This document shows positions 25,489 to 34,249 of a DNA stretch of 64,000 bases, piece by piece. Each line of letters starts with the position of its first letter. Positions within the stretch are counted from its first letter, which is position 1. This DNA is from CAWUEX02 sp038148375 (lineage in GTDB: Bacteria > Pseudomonadota > Alphaproteobacteria > Rhodospirillales > Rhodospirillaceae): the NCBI GenBank assembly GCA_038148375.1, contig JAYQVH010000006.1:102481-166480 (forward strand), read 5' to 3'. Both the position numbers and the translations under genes were made by a program. The notes beneath the pieces were generated by a model. It worked only from the letters and a program-made list of their open reading frames with translations, was not told the origin of the DNA and made no database searches.

Positions 25489-26472
25489 ATGGCTCCCGAC
25501 AGCGCACATAACCCCGGCTTGCCGGATACTACGGTCGACGTGAAAAAGGTTTTCGGCATCGACAGCAAGATGAAGGTGCCCGCCTTCAGCGAAGCGGATG
25601 AGCATGTGCCGGATTTAGATGCGGCCTACCAATTCGATCGTGACACCACACTCGCGATCCTGGCCGGTTTTGCGCACAACCGCAGGGTCATGATCCAGGG
25701 CTATCACGGCACCGGAAAATCCACACATATTGAGCAGGTCGCCGCACGCCTGAATTGGCCCTGCCTGCGCATCAACTTGGACAGCCATATCAGCCGCATC
25801 GACCTGGTCGGCAAGGATGCCATCGTGTTGCGCGACGGCGTTCAAGTGACGGAATTCCGCGAAGGCATTTTGCCATGGGCGCTGCAAAACCCGATCGCGC
25901 TGGTGTTTGACGAGTACGATGCCGGCCGTCCCGATGTCATGTTCGTCATTCAACGCGTTCTCGAAGTCGAAGGGCGCCTAACCCTGCTCGATCAGAACAA
26001 AGTGATTCGTCCGCACCCGGCATTTCGTTTGTTTTCGACGGCAAATACGGTTGGGTTGGGCGATACGACCGGCCTCTACCACGGCACGCAGCAGATCAAC
26101 CAAGGTCAGATGGACCGCTGGAACATCGTCGCGACATTGAATTACCTCGAGCATGACGCCGAGGTGGATATCGTGAAAGCCAAGGTACCTGACTATAAGT
26201 CTGCCGAGGACAAGGAAATTCTGTCGGCGATGGTCAAGGTTGCCGACCTATCACGGGCCGGCTTCATGGCCGGCGACATTTCCACGGTGATGTCGCCGCG
26301 CACGGTCATCACCTGGGCAGAGAACGCCAAAATTTTCGCGGACGTTCCCTACGCGTTCCGTGTGACGTTCCTGAACAAATGCGATGAAACAGAGCGCCCG
26401 GTAGTCGCTGAATACTTTCAGCGCTGCTTCGGCGAAGAATTACCGGATTCCGCCGCACAAGCGGTGGCCTGA
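25489..26472 (+). CDS. cobS: Cobaltochelatase subunit CobS
   Basis: A 327-residue AAA+ ATPase of the aerobic cobaltochelatase (CobN-CobS-CobT), which inserts Co2+ into hydrogenobyrinic acid a,c-diamide. Walker A is GYHGTGKSTH, Walker B is IALVFDEYDAG, and sensor-type segment FRLFSTANTVG is present. The N-terminus carries the typical KVFGIDSKMKVPAF. An AAGGACAGG-type ribosome-binding region precedes the ATG. cobT follows after 14 bp; cobN is not in the window. Confidence 0.96.
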   Translation: MAPDSAHNPGLPDTTVDVKKVFGIDSKMKVPAFSEADEHVPDLDAAYQFDRDTTLAILAGFAHNRRVMIQGYHGTGKSTHIEQVAARLNWPCLRINLDSHISRIDLVGKDAIVLRDGVQVTEFREGILPWALQNPIALVFDEYDAGRPDVMFVIQRVLEVEGRLTLLDQNKVIRPHPAFRLFSTANTVGLGDTTGLYHGTQQINQGQMDRWNIVATLNYLEHDAEVDIVKAKVPDYKSAEDKEILSAMVKVADLSRAGFMAGDISTVMSPRTVITWAENAKIFADVPYAFRVTFLNKCDETERPVVAEYFQRCFGEELPDSAAQAVA

Positions 26473-26486
26473 GCGGGGATAGGGCA

Positions 26487-28421
26487 GTGACACAAAAGCC
26501 GCCCTCGCCGGATAAGTCTCGGGAGGCGGCTAAACCCGTCGACCGGTCGCCGGGGCGCGTCGAAGCGTTCAAGACCGCGACAACGGCGGCTGTGCGCGCT
26601 CTTTCCGATCACCCCAATGCGACGGTGTCGTACACGCCCATCGCCACAAACCAGAAAAGCGGTGGAACCGGCGAGTCCATCCGCCTTCCCTTGCCCCCGG
26701 CAAAACTGACGCGGGAAAACGTCATTCGGTTGCGTGGATCGGCAGATGCCAGTGCCATGCGTCTGCGTCATCACAGCGAGCCCGTGCACCAACGTCGGAT
26801 GCCGCACGGCAAGGACGCCATTGACGCCTACAACGCGATGGAACAAGCGCGGGTCGAAGTGCTGGGCGCTCAGGATTACCGTGGCGTGGCCAGCAACCTA
26901 TCGAACGCACTTGAGCAACGCCTTGCCCTGGAAGGCTATCAAATGGCTCGCGCGTCGGTGCAAATCCAGATGCCGGACGCACTCAAGGTCATGATTCATG
27001 CCCATTGCCACGGCGTCGACCTGGGCGAAGCAGGTCAGCATGTGCTTGAGATTGCCGAGCGCGAGTACGGCGACGCGCTTGCGCCTTTTATCAACCGCCT
27101 GGAAGAAACGCTCAACGACCAGCGAGAGTTTTCGAACATCCTGCGAGAGATGATCGAAGTGCTCGACCTCGAGACGGATGACGGTGGCCGCGACCTGGAC
27201 GAAGACGAAAGCCCCGACATTGATGAAGACTCCAACTCCACCTCGGAGGCGGATGAAGGCGAGTCCGAGGGGGAAGACGAGTCCGATCCCGACACCGGCG
27301 AGATGGAGACCGAACAGGGCGCGTCCGATCAGGATGTACAGCCGTCCGAGACCGAGGAAGAACTGTCCGTACCGTTTGCCATGGAATCTGCCGAGGAACC
27401 GGGCAACGACGGTGAGCAACCGAAGCCGCAAACAGGACACAACCGTATGCGCGGCGACGACCGCTACCGCGTGTTTACATCCGAGTTCGATCAAATCGAG
27501 GACGCGGCCAATTTGTGCGACCCAGACGAGTTGGCGCGCCTGCGTGTCCAATTGGACCGTCAACTGGCCCACATGCAGGGCGTCGTCTCCCGGCTGGCGA
27601 ACCGCCTTCAGAGAAAACTGATGGCCCAGCAGGTACGCAGCTGGGAATTCGATTTGGAAGAGGGCTTGCTCGACACCAGCCGCCTTGCCCGCATTGTCGC
27701 CAACCCGATGCACTCGTTGTCATTCAAGCGCGAAAAAGAAACCGAATTTCGGGACACTGTGGTCTCTCTGCTGATCGACAACTCAGGCTCGATGCGCGGC
27801 CGGCCGATCACGATTGCCGCCATGTCGGCGGACATTCTTGCCCGCACGCTGGAGCGGTGCGGCGTCAAGGTCGAGATCCTCGGCTTTACGACGAGCCAAT
27901 GGAAGGGCGGCCAATCCCGCAAGCAATGGGTCGACATGGGTAAACCGACGCAGCCTGGGCGCCTCAACGACCTGAGGCACATCGTGTACAAGGGCGCTGA
28001 CACACCCTGGCGGCGGGCGCGCAAAAATCTCGGCCTCATGCTGCGCGAAGGAATCCTGAAGGAAAACATCGACGGCGAGGCGCTGGCGTGGGCTCATGCC
28101 CGGCTGGTTGGTCGCCCCGAAGCACGCCGGATTCTCATGGTCATTTCCGATGGCGCACCCGTGGATGACTCAACTCTGTCCGTCAATCCGGGCAATTATC
28201 TGGAAAAACACCTGCGAGACGTGATCCGCTTCATCGAAACGCGTTCGCCGGTCCAGTTGCTCGCCATCGGCATCGGCCATGACGTAACGCGCTATTACCG
28301 CCGGGCCGTAACATTGATGGACGTCGACGAACTCGGCGGCGCGGTCATGGCTCAGCTGACGGACCTCTTCGAAGAAGATGATGGCTACCGGCCATCTGCC
28401 GTGGCGCCGATCGTCGCCTGA
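26487..28421 (+). CDS. cobT: Cobaltochelatase subunit CobT
   Basis: A 644-residue partner of CobS, forming the ring complex that works with CobN. Residues about 1-225 form the N-terminal domain; about 230-310 is a highly acidic Glu/Asp/Ser-rich linker, normal for CobT; a von Willebrand A domain occupies roughly 425-640 with the MIDAS motif DNSGSMRG and a later MVISDGAPVDDST. Full length. It starts 14 bp after cobS, so the two are co-expressed for stoichiometric assembly. Confidence 0.96.
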   Translation: MTQKPPSPDKSREAAKPVDRSPGRVEAFKTATTAAVRALSDHPNATVSYTPIATNQKSGGTGESIRLPLPPAKLTRENVIRLRGSADASAMRLRHHSEPVHQRRMPHGKDAIDAYNAMEQARVEVLGAQDYRGVASNLSNALEQRLALEGYQMARASVQIQMPDALKVMIHAHCHGVDLGEAGQHVLEIAEREYGDALAPFINRLEETLNDQREFSNILREMIEVLDLETDDGGRDLDEDESPDIDEDSNSTSEADEGESEGEDESDPDTGEMETEQGASDQDVQPSETEEELSVPFAMESAEEPGNDGEQPKPQTGHNRMRGDDRYRVFTSEFDQIEDAANLCDPDELARLRVQLDRQLAHMQGVVSRLANRLQRKLMAQQVRSWEFDLEEGLLDTSRLARIVANPMHSLSFKREKETEFRDTVVSLLIDNSGSMRGRPITIAAMSADILARTLERCGVKVEILGFTTSQWKGGQSRKQWVDMGKPTQPGRLNDLRHIVYKGADTPWRRARKNLGLMLREGILKENIDGEALAWAHARLVGRPEARRILMVISDGAPVDDSTLSVNPGNYLEKHLRDVIRFIETRSPVQLLAIGIGHDVTRYYRRAVTLMDVDELGGAVMAQLTDLFEEDDGYRPSAVAPIVA

Positions 28422-28430
28422 GCGTGTTGG

Positions 28431-29333
28431 CTACCCAGCTTTGCCGTGGAACATAGGCTGATCGCGCATAAACGCATCAGCGATGTGATCGAACAGGGCG
28501 CGAATCCGCGCGGACCGTCCGATCTCAGCATGCGTCACGAGCCAGACATCCATGGCGTATGATAGTTTCGAGGGAAGGACGCGCTCCAGTTCGGGATCTG
28601 CGTCGGCGAGAAAGCAGTCCACCATGGCCAGCCCTATCCCGCTTGCCGCAGCCCGCAGCTGCCCGACAAAACTGTTGGACCGGTGAATGATTTTTTCCCT
28701 TTGAAACATGCTTTCTAGACGCTGAATGTCCTCCCGCCCGGCCATGCCTTCATCGAACCCCACGTGGAAATGCGATTTAAGGTCGGACACACGTTGTGGC
28801 GTCCCGTGGTCCGCCAAATAGGTCTTGGAGCCGTACATACCGAGGTTGAGCGCGCCAATCTTTTTGGCGATGAGATCGGGCTGTTCGGGCCGGAACATCC
28901 TGAGCGCGATATCGGCTTCGCGGCGCACCAGATTGAGGGCACGATTATCGACAAGTATTTCAACATGAAGGCGCGGAAATTCGGCGTGAAAGGACGCCAG
29001 CCGTTTCGGCAGCCAAGACGTGCCCAATCCCTCAGTGCAGGACACGCGAACGACACCGTCAAGCGCCTCCCGGCCGGCATCGGCACGGCGCTCAATCGCC
29101 AGGGCCGTCGACTCCATGGCCTTCGCATCGGACAAGATCCCCTCGCCCGTTTCCGTCAGCAATAAGCCCTTGGGCGTGCGAAGAAACAACGTGGCCCCCA
29201 GAGTTGCCTCCAGATCGGCGATTCTTCGGCTTAACGTCGGCTGACTGACCTTAAGCTTACGGGCCGCGGCGGACAGGCTGCCGGTCTCCGCGACGGCCAG
29301 AAAGTCCCGAACTCCAGACCAATCCAAGATCAT
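28431..29333 (-). CDS. LysR-family transcriptional regulator
   Basis: A 300-residue LysR regulator: N-terminal winged helix-turn-helix (FLAVAETGSLSAAARKLKVSQPTLSRRIADLE) shown here in pieces FLAVAETGSLSAAARKL and SQPTLSRRIADLE, followed by a periplasmic-binding-like effector domain. AGGAGG lies only one base before the ATG at 29333; the TTG two codons later (29327) has ideal spacing and would give the classic MDW start, so translation may begin there. It is divergent from the small secreted protein at 29456, the likeliest target. Effector unknown. Confidence 0.92.
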   Translation of the reverse strand: MILDWSGVRDFLAVAETGSLSAAARKLKVSQPTLSRRIADLEATLGATLFLRTPKGLLLTETGEGILSDAKAMESTALAIERRADAGREALDGVVRVSCTEGLGTSWLPKRLASFHAEFPRLHVEILVDNRALNLVRREADIALRMFRPEQPDLIAKKIGALNLGMYGSKTYLADHGTPQRVSDLKSHFHVGFDEGMAGREDIQRLESMFQREKIIHRSNSFVGQLRAAASGIGLAMVDCFLADADPELERVLPSKLSYAMDVWLVTHAEIGRSARIRALFDHIADAFMRDQPMFHGKAG

Positions 29334-29455
29334 ACCTCCTTGGCGTCCTTAGGTATTCATATTCTTATTATCTATTATACTTATTTGTCTAATTCCATTC
29401 GTATTTTTATTATCATAAACCGGCCCTCAGTTGGATCAGACAACAGGAGGACCCC
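29334..29455. promoter_or_regulatory. AT-rich divergent control region
   Basis: The 122 bp between the LysR gene and the secreted protein are strikingly AT-rich at 29350-29415 (runs such as TATTCATATTCTTATTATC). They include several T-N11-A spacings, as expected for a LysR operator, and TATTAT-type -10 candidates on both strands. CAGGAGGA precedes the plus-strand ATG. The exact operator is not resolved by eye. Confidence 0.5.
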
Positions 29456-29887
29456 ATGCTGATTGAACACAACGTCAAGGTTATTTTGGCAACCCTCGTT
29501 ATCGTTCTGTCTTGGACCTTGGCGGTACAGACCTTCGCCAGCGAACCCAGAGCAGATGAGCCGGTCTGGCTGTGGTCGGACGCAGCCCCGCTGTCCGCTG
29601 CCGCGGCGGAGGCCTTCAGTACCGGTGATATCGGACGTGGCCTGAGGCTTTCGAAAACGGCGCTGGCCAACGCCGATACCCGCCACGGGCGATTTATCGC
29701 CCACCACAACATGTGCGTCGCCCATGCCATGCGCGGCCACGTGCGCAGTGCCAATCGTCATTGTCAGGAATCTCACCGGCTCGCGGCGGCGAATTTCCGG
29801 ATTGTCGATAAAGATACCGGTCAACCGGCGCGGGAAGTGCTGAACCGCAATCTGGCGCAAGTCGGCTTCAACGACCCCGGCTTTTGA
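29456..29887 (+). CDS. Small exported protein, TPR-like, unknown function
   Basis: A 143-residue protein with an N-terminal signal or anchor (VILATLVIVLSWTLAVQTFA), then a helical mature part with TPR-like pattern (AAEAFSTGDIGRGLRLSKTAL and RFIAHHNMCVAHAMRGHVRS). Two Cys (MCVAH and HCQES) could pair. A strong CAGGAGGA site precedes the ATG. Divergent from the LysR regulator, which probably controls it. No known family assigned. Confidence 0.6.
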   Translation: MLIEHNVKVILATLVIVLSWTLAVQTFASEPRADEPVWLWSDAAPLSAAAAEAFSTGDIGRGLRLSKTALANADTRHGRFIAHHNMCVAHAMRGHVRSANRHCQESHRLAAANFRIVDKDTGQPAREVLNRNLAQVGFNDPGF

Positions 29888-29890
29888 GCC

Positions 29891-29941
29891 AAATTGCTCT
29901 CCGCAATTTGCACCCTCCGTCGCATCGATGGCGACGGAGGG
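29891..29941 (+). terminator. Two tandem hairpins after the exported protein gene
   Basis: First hairpin AAATTGC-TCTCC-GCAATTT (29891-29909), second CCCTCCGTCGC / GCGACGGAGGG with a seven-base loop (29913-29941), followed a few bases later by CCCTTTTTAT. The second is a strong stem and is probably the terminator; the first may be part of it or a leader element for the MAPEG gene. Confidence 0.6.
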
Positions 29942-29983
29942 GTATTCCCTTTTTATCCCCAACGGCCGTTTCAAAAGGACAAC

Positions 29984-30427
29984 ATGATGACACCGATCAC
30001 CTTCGATCCTCTCATGCTGTGGCCCGTCATCTGGGTCGCCATATTAACGCTGGCCTCTGGCATCTATCTGTTTTTGCTGCGGCGAGCCTCGGTCTTGAGC
30101 CAGACGGTTAAGCTCTCGTTTTACCGGGTCTATCGCGGCGGCGAAGAACCCGAGCACATTGCGGCAGCGACGCGTCATTACACCAACCTCTTTGAAACAC
30201 CGGTTCTGTTTTATCTTGGTGTAATTTGCGCTGGACTATTGGGTCCGGCAACGTGGCCGGTTTTGGTACCGGCATTCGCTTTCGCCGCCCTCAGAACGGG
30301 CCAAAGCCTTATTCACCTGACCTCAAACAATGTCTTGCGCCGCGCGTACTGTTTTTGGGCGAGCGCCTTAATGCTGATGTGGCTTTGGGGCGCGGTGATC
30401 GCGCGGACCTGGACGGCAACCGCGTAA
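29984..30427 (+). CDS. MAPEG-family membrane protein
   Basis: A 147-residue, four-helix membrane protein of the MAPEG family (eicosanoid and glutathione metabolism type). Features: FYRVYRGGEEPEHIAAATRHYTNLFETPVLFYLG in shorter pieces FYRVYRGG and HYTNLFETPVLFY, which are the helix-2 motif, and FAALRTGQSLIHLTSNNVLRRA. Bacterial members may be glutathione transferases or peroxidases, but the substrate here is unknown. Start at ATG 29984 with AAAAGGA upstream; another ATG follows directly. A terminator shared with rpmB lies downstream. Confidence 0.85.
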   Translation: MMTPITFDPLMLWPVIWVAILTLASGIYLFLLRRASVLSQTVKLSFYRVYRGGEEPEHIAAATRHYTNLFETPVLFYLGVICAGLLGPATWPVLVPAFAFAALRTGQSLIHLTSNNVLRRAYCFWASALMLMWLWGAVIARTWTATA

Positions 30428-30432
30428 AAACA

Positions 30433-30456
30433 AAAAAGGCCCGCGAGGGCCTTTTT
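30433..30456. terminator. Bidirectional rho-independent terminator
   Basis: AAAAAGGCCC and GGGCCTTTTT flank GCGA between the convergent MAPEG and rpmB genes. The stem is GC-rich with A/T runs on both sides, so it can serve both transcripts. Confidence 0.88.
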
Positions 30457-30480
30457 CCTTCATTCCACCTGCAATCGAAG

Positions 30481-30774
30481 TTAGGCGGCGGCTTTATCCA
30501 TCGCCTTCTTGATCGTGCGTTTGATCTTGACCGCTTCTGCGGTCAGAGCGGTATCGCGCGTGGACAACAGATAGGCATCCAGACCGCCGCGCTTTTCAAT
30601 CGTGCGCAGCGTGCTTGCCGCCAAACGCAATTTGACCGGCTTATCGAGGGCCTCGCTCATCAGGGATACAGCCTGAAGATTGGGCAGAAAACGGCGGCGG
30701 GTCTTGTTATGGGCGTGGCTGACGTTGTTGCCGGTCAGAACGCCTTTGCCGCTGATGGAACAGCGTCTCGACAT
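30481..30774 (-). CDS. rpmB: 50S ribosomal protein L28
   Basis: A 97-residue ribosomal protein starting MSRRCSISGKGVLTGNNVSH, with HNKTRRRFLPNLQ and a Lys-rich C-terminus (KIKRTIKKAMDKAAA). AGGAG lies a few bases before ATG 30774; the frame extends 13 codons further without homology. Single-gene unit, with the bidirectional terminator at 30433-30456 behind it. Confidence 0.97.
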   Translation of the reverse strand: MSRRCSISGKGVLTGNNVSHAHNKTRRRFLPNLQAVSLMSEALDKPVKLRLAASTLRTIEKRGGLDAYLLSTRDTALTAEAVKIKRTIKKAMDKAAA

Positions 30775-30848
30775 GAGAAAACTCCTAGATCGTCTTCCGG
30801 CGCGTCTGCGCACCAGGTCCGAGCGAAGGCGGGTTTGTAAACGGGCCC

Positions 30849-31319
30849 CTATTCCCCGTCAAGGGCGATTCGGCCCTCTTTTCCCGGTTTTCCGGACTTT
30901 TCTGCCGCTTTTTGCCCAGTTTCGCCGGATTGATCAGCGTCCGGCCCCTGTTCGAGCAGTCCGCGGATAACCGCCAGTCCGATATACCGCCGGGCCGGGT
31001 GGTGCAGTGTCTCATCCACGATCCCTGCTGCCCCCTTCAGACGCAGAGCGCGATCCACGATGGCTTTGGCTTCGTCTGGCGTCCTTGTCTTATGTGCGGC
31101 GCGGGCTTCGTCAACCAAAGCAGAGATATCGGGCCGCGCAAACGGACCGGCCGCGTCAATGGCAGCTGCAATTTCCGCCGTGCGTATGTTCTTCTGCCGC
31201 TTTGCGCGAATACGTTGCTCCTGGACCGTTCCGTCGCCACCGGACCGCGTGCCACGGGCGCGTATATCCTGAACAGATTTCGCGCGCTTTTTTCCTGACC
31301 CGAATAGGGATTTGAACAT
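30849..31319 (-). CDS. Unrecognised soluble protein, 156 residues
   Basis: No family recognised. The N-terminus is strongly basic (MFKSLFGSGKKRAKSVQDIRARG), as is the region RIRAKRQKNIRTAEIAAAI; the middle is helical (RPDISALVDEARAAH, DEAKAIVDRALRLKG), and the C-terminus is a charged, low-complexity Gly/Lys/Glu tail. No signal or span. It lies between rpmB and a membrane protein on the same strand, 28 bp after the latter; these could form one unit. Confidence 0.5.
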   Translation of the reverse strand: MFKSLFGSGKKRAKSVQDIRARGTRSGGDGTVQEQRIRAKRQKNIRTAEIAAAIDAAGPFARPDISALVDEARAAHKTRTPDEAKAIVDRALRLKGAAGIVDETLHHPARRYIGLAVIRGLLEQGPDADQSGETGQKAAEKSGKPGKEGRIALDGE

Positions 31320-31347
31320 AGCGGCGAACCCTCAGCCGCGGGGTTGA

Positions 31348-32193
31348 TTATGATCCGGCAGAGGCGGCAGGAAACAGCGTCGGCTGAGGTCCCAGGCGGT
31401 CGTTCATGTCGTCTTCCTCGTCAGCCTCGGCGGCGTTCGCACTTTCAATTCCGTCTGCGTTGTCTGACACAACCGGTTGACGTGTCGAACCAGCGCCGGA
31501 GAACAGTGCGTACACTTGTGAAACCGGACCGTCTTCGAAGAGGTCGGAAACGAGTTTCAGGGGGAACGCATCCCGGCCCTCAGACCGCAATCCATCGACC
31601 CGGTTAACGAACGCTTCAGCGGCGAGTTTCGATTGCAGGTCGCCGGCCAGCGCCTCGTTCAGTCGCACAGCAAAGTCATCTTCGCTGTGGGCGCGAGCAA
31701 CAAACGGCCTCAGCAGCGCGGATCGGTCCCCTGCCCCATGACGCGCCCAGGCGAGGTCGACGTCATCGCGCGTCAGTACGCCAAGACGCTCAGCGACGAC
31801 GGCCGCAGACCCGGCGAGATCATCCAGCACGACTGGCAGGAGATCCTGCGCCGCTTGACGGCGAGATGCGGCGCTGGCTTCCAATAGGGCCCGGCTTTGA
31901 CTCTCGACTTGCTCTTGGCTCCGGCGCATGGCGAAGCCCATATCGAGCACCGCTCGGCGCAAGATGGTTAGATCCTGTTGTTGCGCGACAACCACGAGAA
32001 TCAGCCAAAGCGCCACGGGCGGGCCCGCGGCGGCGGCCAGCAGAGCGGCAAGATCACCGGGCTCAAGAGACAACAAACCATCCCATCCCATGCGCGTCAG
32101 ATAGCTCGCGCAAAGGATTAACCAGCCGGTCGTCACGGCTACCGCAATTACGAATACGCTCCACCGGAGGAGAGTTTTCAAAGTCTTTTCCAT
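31348..32193 (-). CDS. Unrecognised membrane-anchored protein with coiled coil
   Basis: A 281-residue protein with two N-terminal transmembrane segments (SVFVIAVAVTTGWLILCASYL and DLAALLAAAAGPPVALWLIL), a probable coiled coil (RRSQEQVESQSRALLEASAASR, roughly residues 90-115; the Gln/Glu/Ser pattern suggests it), and a soluble C-terminal domain ending in an acidic Asp/Glu/Ala tail. I recognise no family. It precedes the 156-residue protein with a short gap and is divergent from the Nudix gene. Confidence 0.55.
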   Translation of the reverse strand: MEKTLKTLLRWSVFVIAVAVTTGWLILCASYLTRMGWDGLLSLEPGDLAALLAAAAGPPVALWLILVVVAQQQDLTILRRAVLDMGFAMRRSQEQVESQSRALLEASAASRRQAAQDLLPVVLDDLAGSAAVVAERLGVLTRDDVDLAWARHGAGDRSALLRPFVARAHSEDDFAVRLNEALAGDLQSKLAAEAFVNRVDGLRSEGRDAFPLKLVSDLFEDGPVSQVYALFSGAGSTRQPVVSDNADGIESANAAEADEEDDMNDRLGPQPTLFPAASAGS

Positions 32194-32310
32194 TACAATC
32201 CAGGCGGATAGAGGAGAATGGGGGGAACGGGCAGCATCAAGATTTAGTATACGGACTCTAGGCCGTCGCCGCCAGGGACCTCAGTTGTTCAGTGTGTTAG
32301 AAGCCTGTCC

Positions 32311-33189
32311 ATGAGCTATTTGGATCGCATAGCCGCGTGCAACACCTATGACCTTGCCGCGTTTATCCCGCTTGTTGTTGACGACGTTGCGGTGGGATGG
32401 ATTCACGGCAGCAATGTGGCCGCCCTCACCGGCAAGGGATCTCCCCTGATCGCCAAAGCCGAACGCATATCGTTCGCGCCGGGAAACGAGTCCCCTGAGG
32501 AACGATCGGCGGCCATAGCAAAAGTTGCTCCGGCATGGGTTCAACTAGGCTTGGTACCAAAGCTCAGGCGGGAAATTTATCCCGTCCGCCGGTTTTGGTC
32601 CGACGCGGATTTCTTCCGAATAGATCGCGCGCTTGCCCAAATTCTAGGGTGCCGGGCCTTCGGTGTGCATCTCAATGGATATGTGAAAAAGAATGGCGGG
32701 ACCTGGCTTTGGATCGGACGACGAAACAGCGATCGCATGATTGAGCCCAACAAGCTGGACAACATGGTCGCGGGCGGTCAGCCGGCGGACCTCGGCATTG
32801 AGGAAAACCTCTTCAAGGAATGCGAGGAAGAAGCGGGGATGCCCGCTTCCCTGGCCCAGAATGCAATGCCGGCGGGTACAGTGACCTATGCCTTCGAGGG
32901 AGATCGTGGCCTCAAGGTCGATACTTTGTTTTGCTACGACCTCGATGTGCCCGAGGATTTTACGCCGCAAAACCGGGACGGCGAGATTTTAGACTTCCAC
33001 CTCATGCCCGTTGAAGAGGTTCTGGCGCTTATAGAGGCCGGGCCGGCGTTCAAATTCAACGTATCGCTTGTGATACTGGATTTCGCCATCCGGCATGGCC
33101 TGATAACGCCGGACAAGGAACCCGATTACGAGCGGATTTTGGCGGGTTTGCACGCGCCGCCGCCGGATTCGGCAGGGATGCCACGATGA
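32311..33189 (+). CDS. DUF4743-type Nudix hydrolase
   Basis: A 292-residue protein with an N-terminal DUF4743 domain (about 1-125) and a Nudix domain (about 130-270). The Nudix box is GGQPADLGIEENLFKECEEE followed by AGM, with Lys in place of the usual Arg but both catalytic Glu residues kept. Relatives include fungal thiamine-pyrophosphate-related Nudix proteins that hydrolyse damaged diphosphate metabolites. Substrate not predictable here. It is followed by accA after 98 bp. Confidence 0.85.
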   Translation: MSYLDRIAACNTYDLAAFIPLVVDDVAVGWIHGSNVAALTGKGSPLIAKAERISFAPGNESPEERSAAIAKVAPAWVQLGLVPKLRREIYPVRRFWSDADFFRIDRALAQILGCRAFGVHLNGYVKKNGGTWLWIGRRNSDRMIEPNKLDNMVAGGQPADLGIEENLFKECEEEAGMPASLAQNAMPAGTVTYAFEGDRGLKVDTLFCYDLDVPEDFTPQNRDGEILDFHLMPVEEVLALIEAGPAFKFNVSLVILDFAIRHGLITPDKEPDYERILAGLHAPPPDSAGMPR

Positions 33190-33287
33190 TAATAATGCAG
33201 CGCCTCGGGAGCGCTCCGTGTTGACATATTGGCCCCCGTTCACAAGGATGCGCGCCGCATAGCCCGGGTTGCCGGGCCGGAGAGACA

Positions 33288-34241
33288 ATGCAATTTCTTG
33301 AGTTCGAAAAACCGATCGCGGAACTTGAAGGCAAGATCGCCGAACTGCGTCACTTGAGTGATGGTGACGGCGTCAACATTGCCGAAGAGGTGACGCGCCT
33401 TGAGAACAAGGTCGAAAAGGATCTCAAGGCGACGTACGCGAAGCTGACACCATGGCAGAAGACCCAGGTTGCCCGTCATCCGGACCGGCCGCATTGCCTC
33501 GACTATATCAATGCTCTGGTTGCCGACTTTATGCCGCTCGCCGGCGACCGCGCCTACTCCGAAGACCATGCCATCGTTGGCGGCCTGGGCCGGTTTCGCG
33601 GACGTTCCGTCATGGTCATCGGCCAAGAAAAAGGCAAGGACATGGACACCCGGCTGAAGCACAACTTCGGCATGGCGCGTCCTGAAGGATATCGCAAAGC
33701 CAAGCGCCTTATGGAAATGGCGAACAGATTTAACGTTCCAGTGATCACGTTTGTCGATACAGCAGGCGCCTACCCTGGCGTCGGCGCTGAGGAGCGCGGT
33801 CAGGCGGAAGCCATCGCACGATCCATTGAAACATGTTTGAACCTGCGCGTGCCGCTTGTGTGCATCGTTATTGGCGAGGGCGGATCAGGTGGCGCGATTG
33901 CGCTCGCGACCGGCAATGTCGTGATGATGCTCGAGCATTCGATCTACTCCGTCATTTCTCCTGAAGGATGCGCCTCGATCCTGTGGCGCGACGGGGACCA
34001 AGCTAAGACCGCCGCCGAGGCGTTACGGCTGACGGCTCAAGACCTCGACAAACTGGGCGTCATCGATGGCATTATTCCGGAACCGATCGGCGGAGCGCAT
34101 CGCAACCGCGCAGACACCTTCAAGGCCGTCAGCGATGCGATCGCCGACAAGCTGGAACCGCTGCTCAAACTAGAAGGCGGACAGCTCCGCGCCCGCCGCC
34201 GGGAAAAGTTTCTGGCCATGGGACGCGTCTCGGAAAGCTGA
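33288..34241 (+). CDS. accA: Acetyl-CoA carboxylase carboxyltransferase, alpha subunit
   Basis: A 317-residue subunit that, with AccD, transfers carboxyl from biotin to acetyl-CoA to form malonyl-CoA. Typical start MQFLEFEKPIAELEGKIAEL; core motifs RPHCLDYI, GRSVMVIGQEKG, HNFGMARPEGYRKA, DTAGAYPGVGAEERGQ and GEGGSGGAIALATG. Full length. The frame starts at ATG 33288, after a GGGCCGGAGAGAC stretch that includes a plausible ribosome-binding site. Convergent with the TPR/GT41 gene, 8 bp away. Confidence 0.97.
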   Translation: MQFLEFEKPIAELEGKIAELRHLSDGDGVNIAEEVTRLENKVEKDLKATYAKLTPWQKTQVARHPDRPHCLDYINALVADFMPLAGDRAYSEDHAIVGGLGRFRGRSVMVIGQEKGKDMDTRLKHNFGMARPEGYRKAKRLMEMANRFNVPVITFVDTAGAYPGVGAEERGQAEAIARSIETCLNLRVPLVCIVIGEGGSGGAIALATGNVVMMLEHSIYSVISPEGCASILWRDGDQAKTAAEALRLTAQDLDKLGVIDGIIPEPIGGAHRNRADTFKAVSDAIADKLEPLLKLEGGQLRARRREKFLAMGRVSES

Positions 34242-34249
34242 AACTGGAA

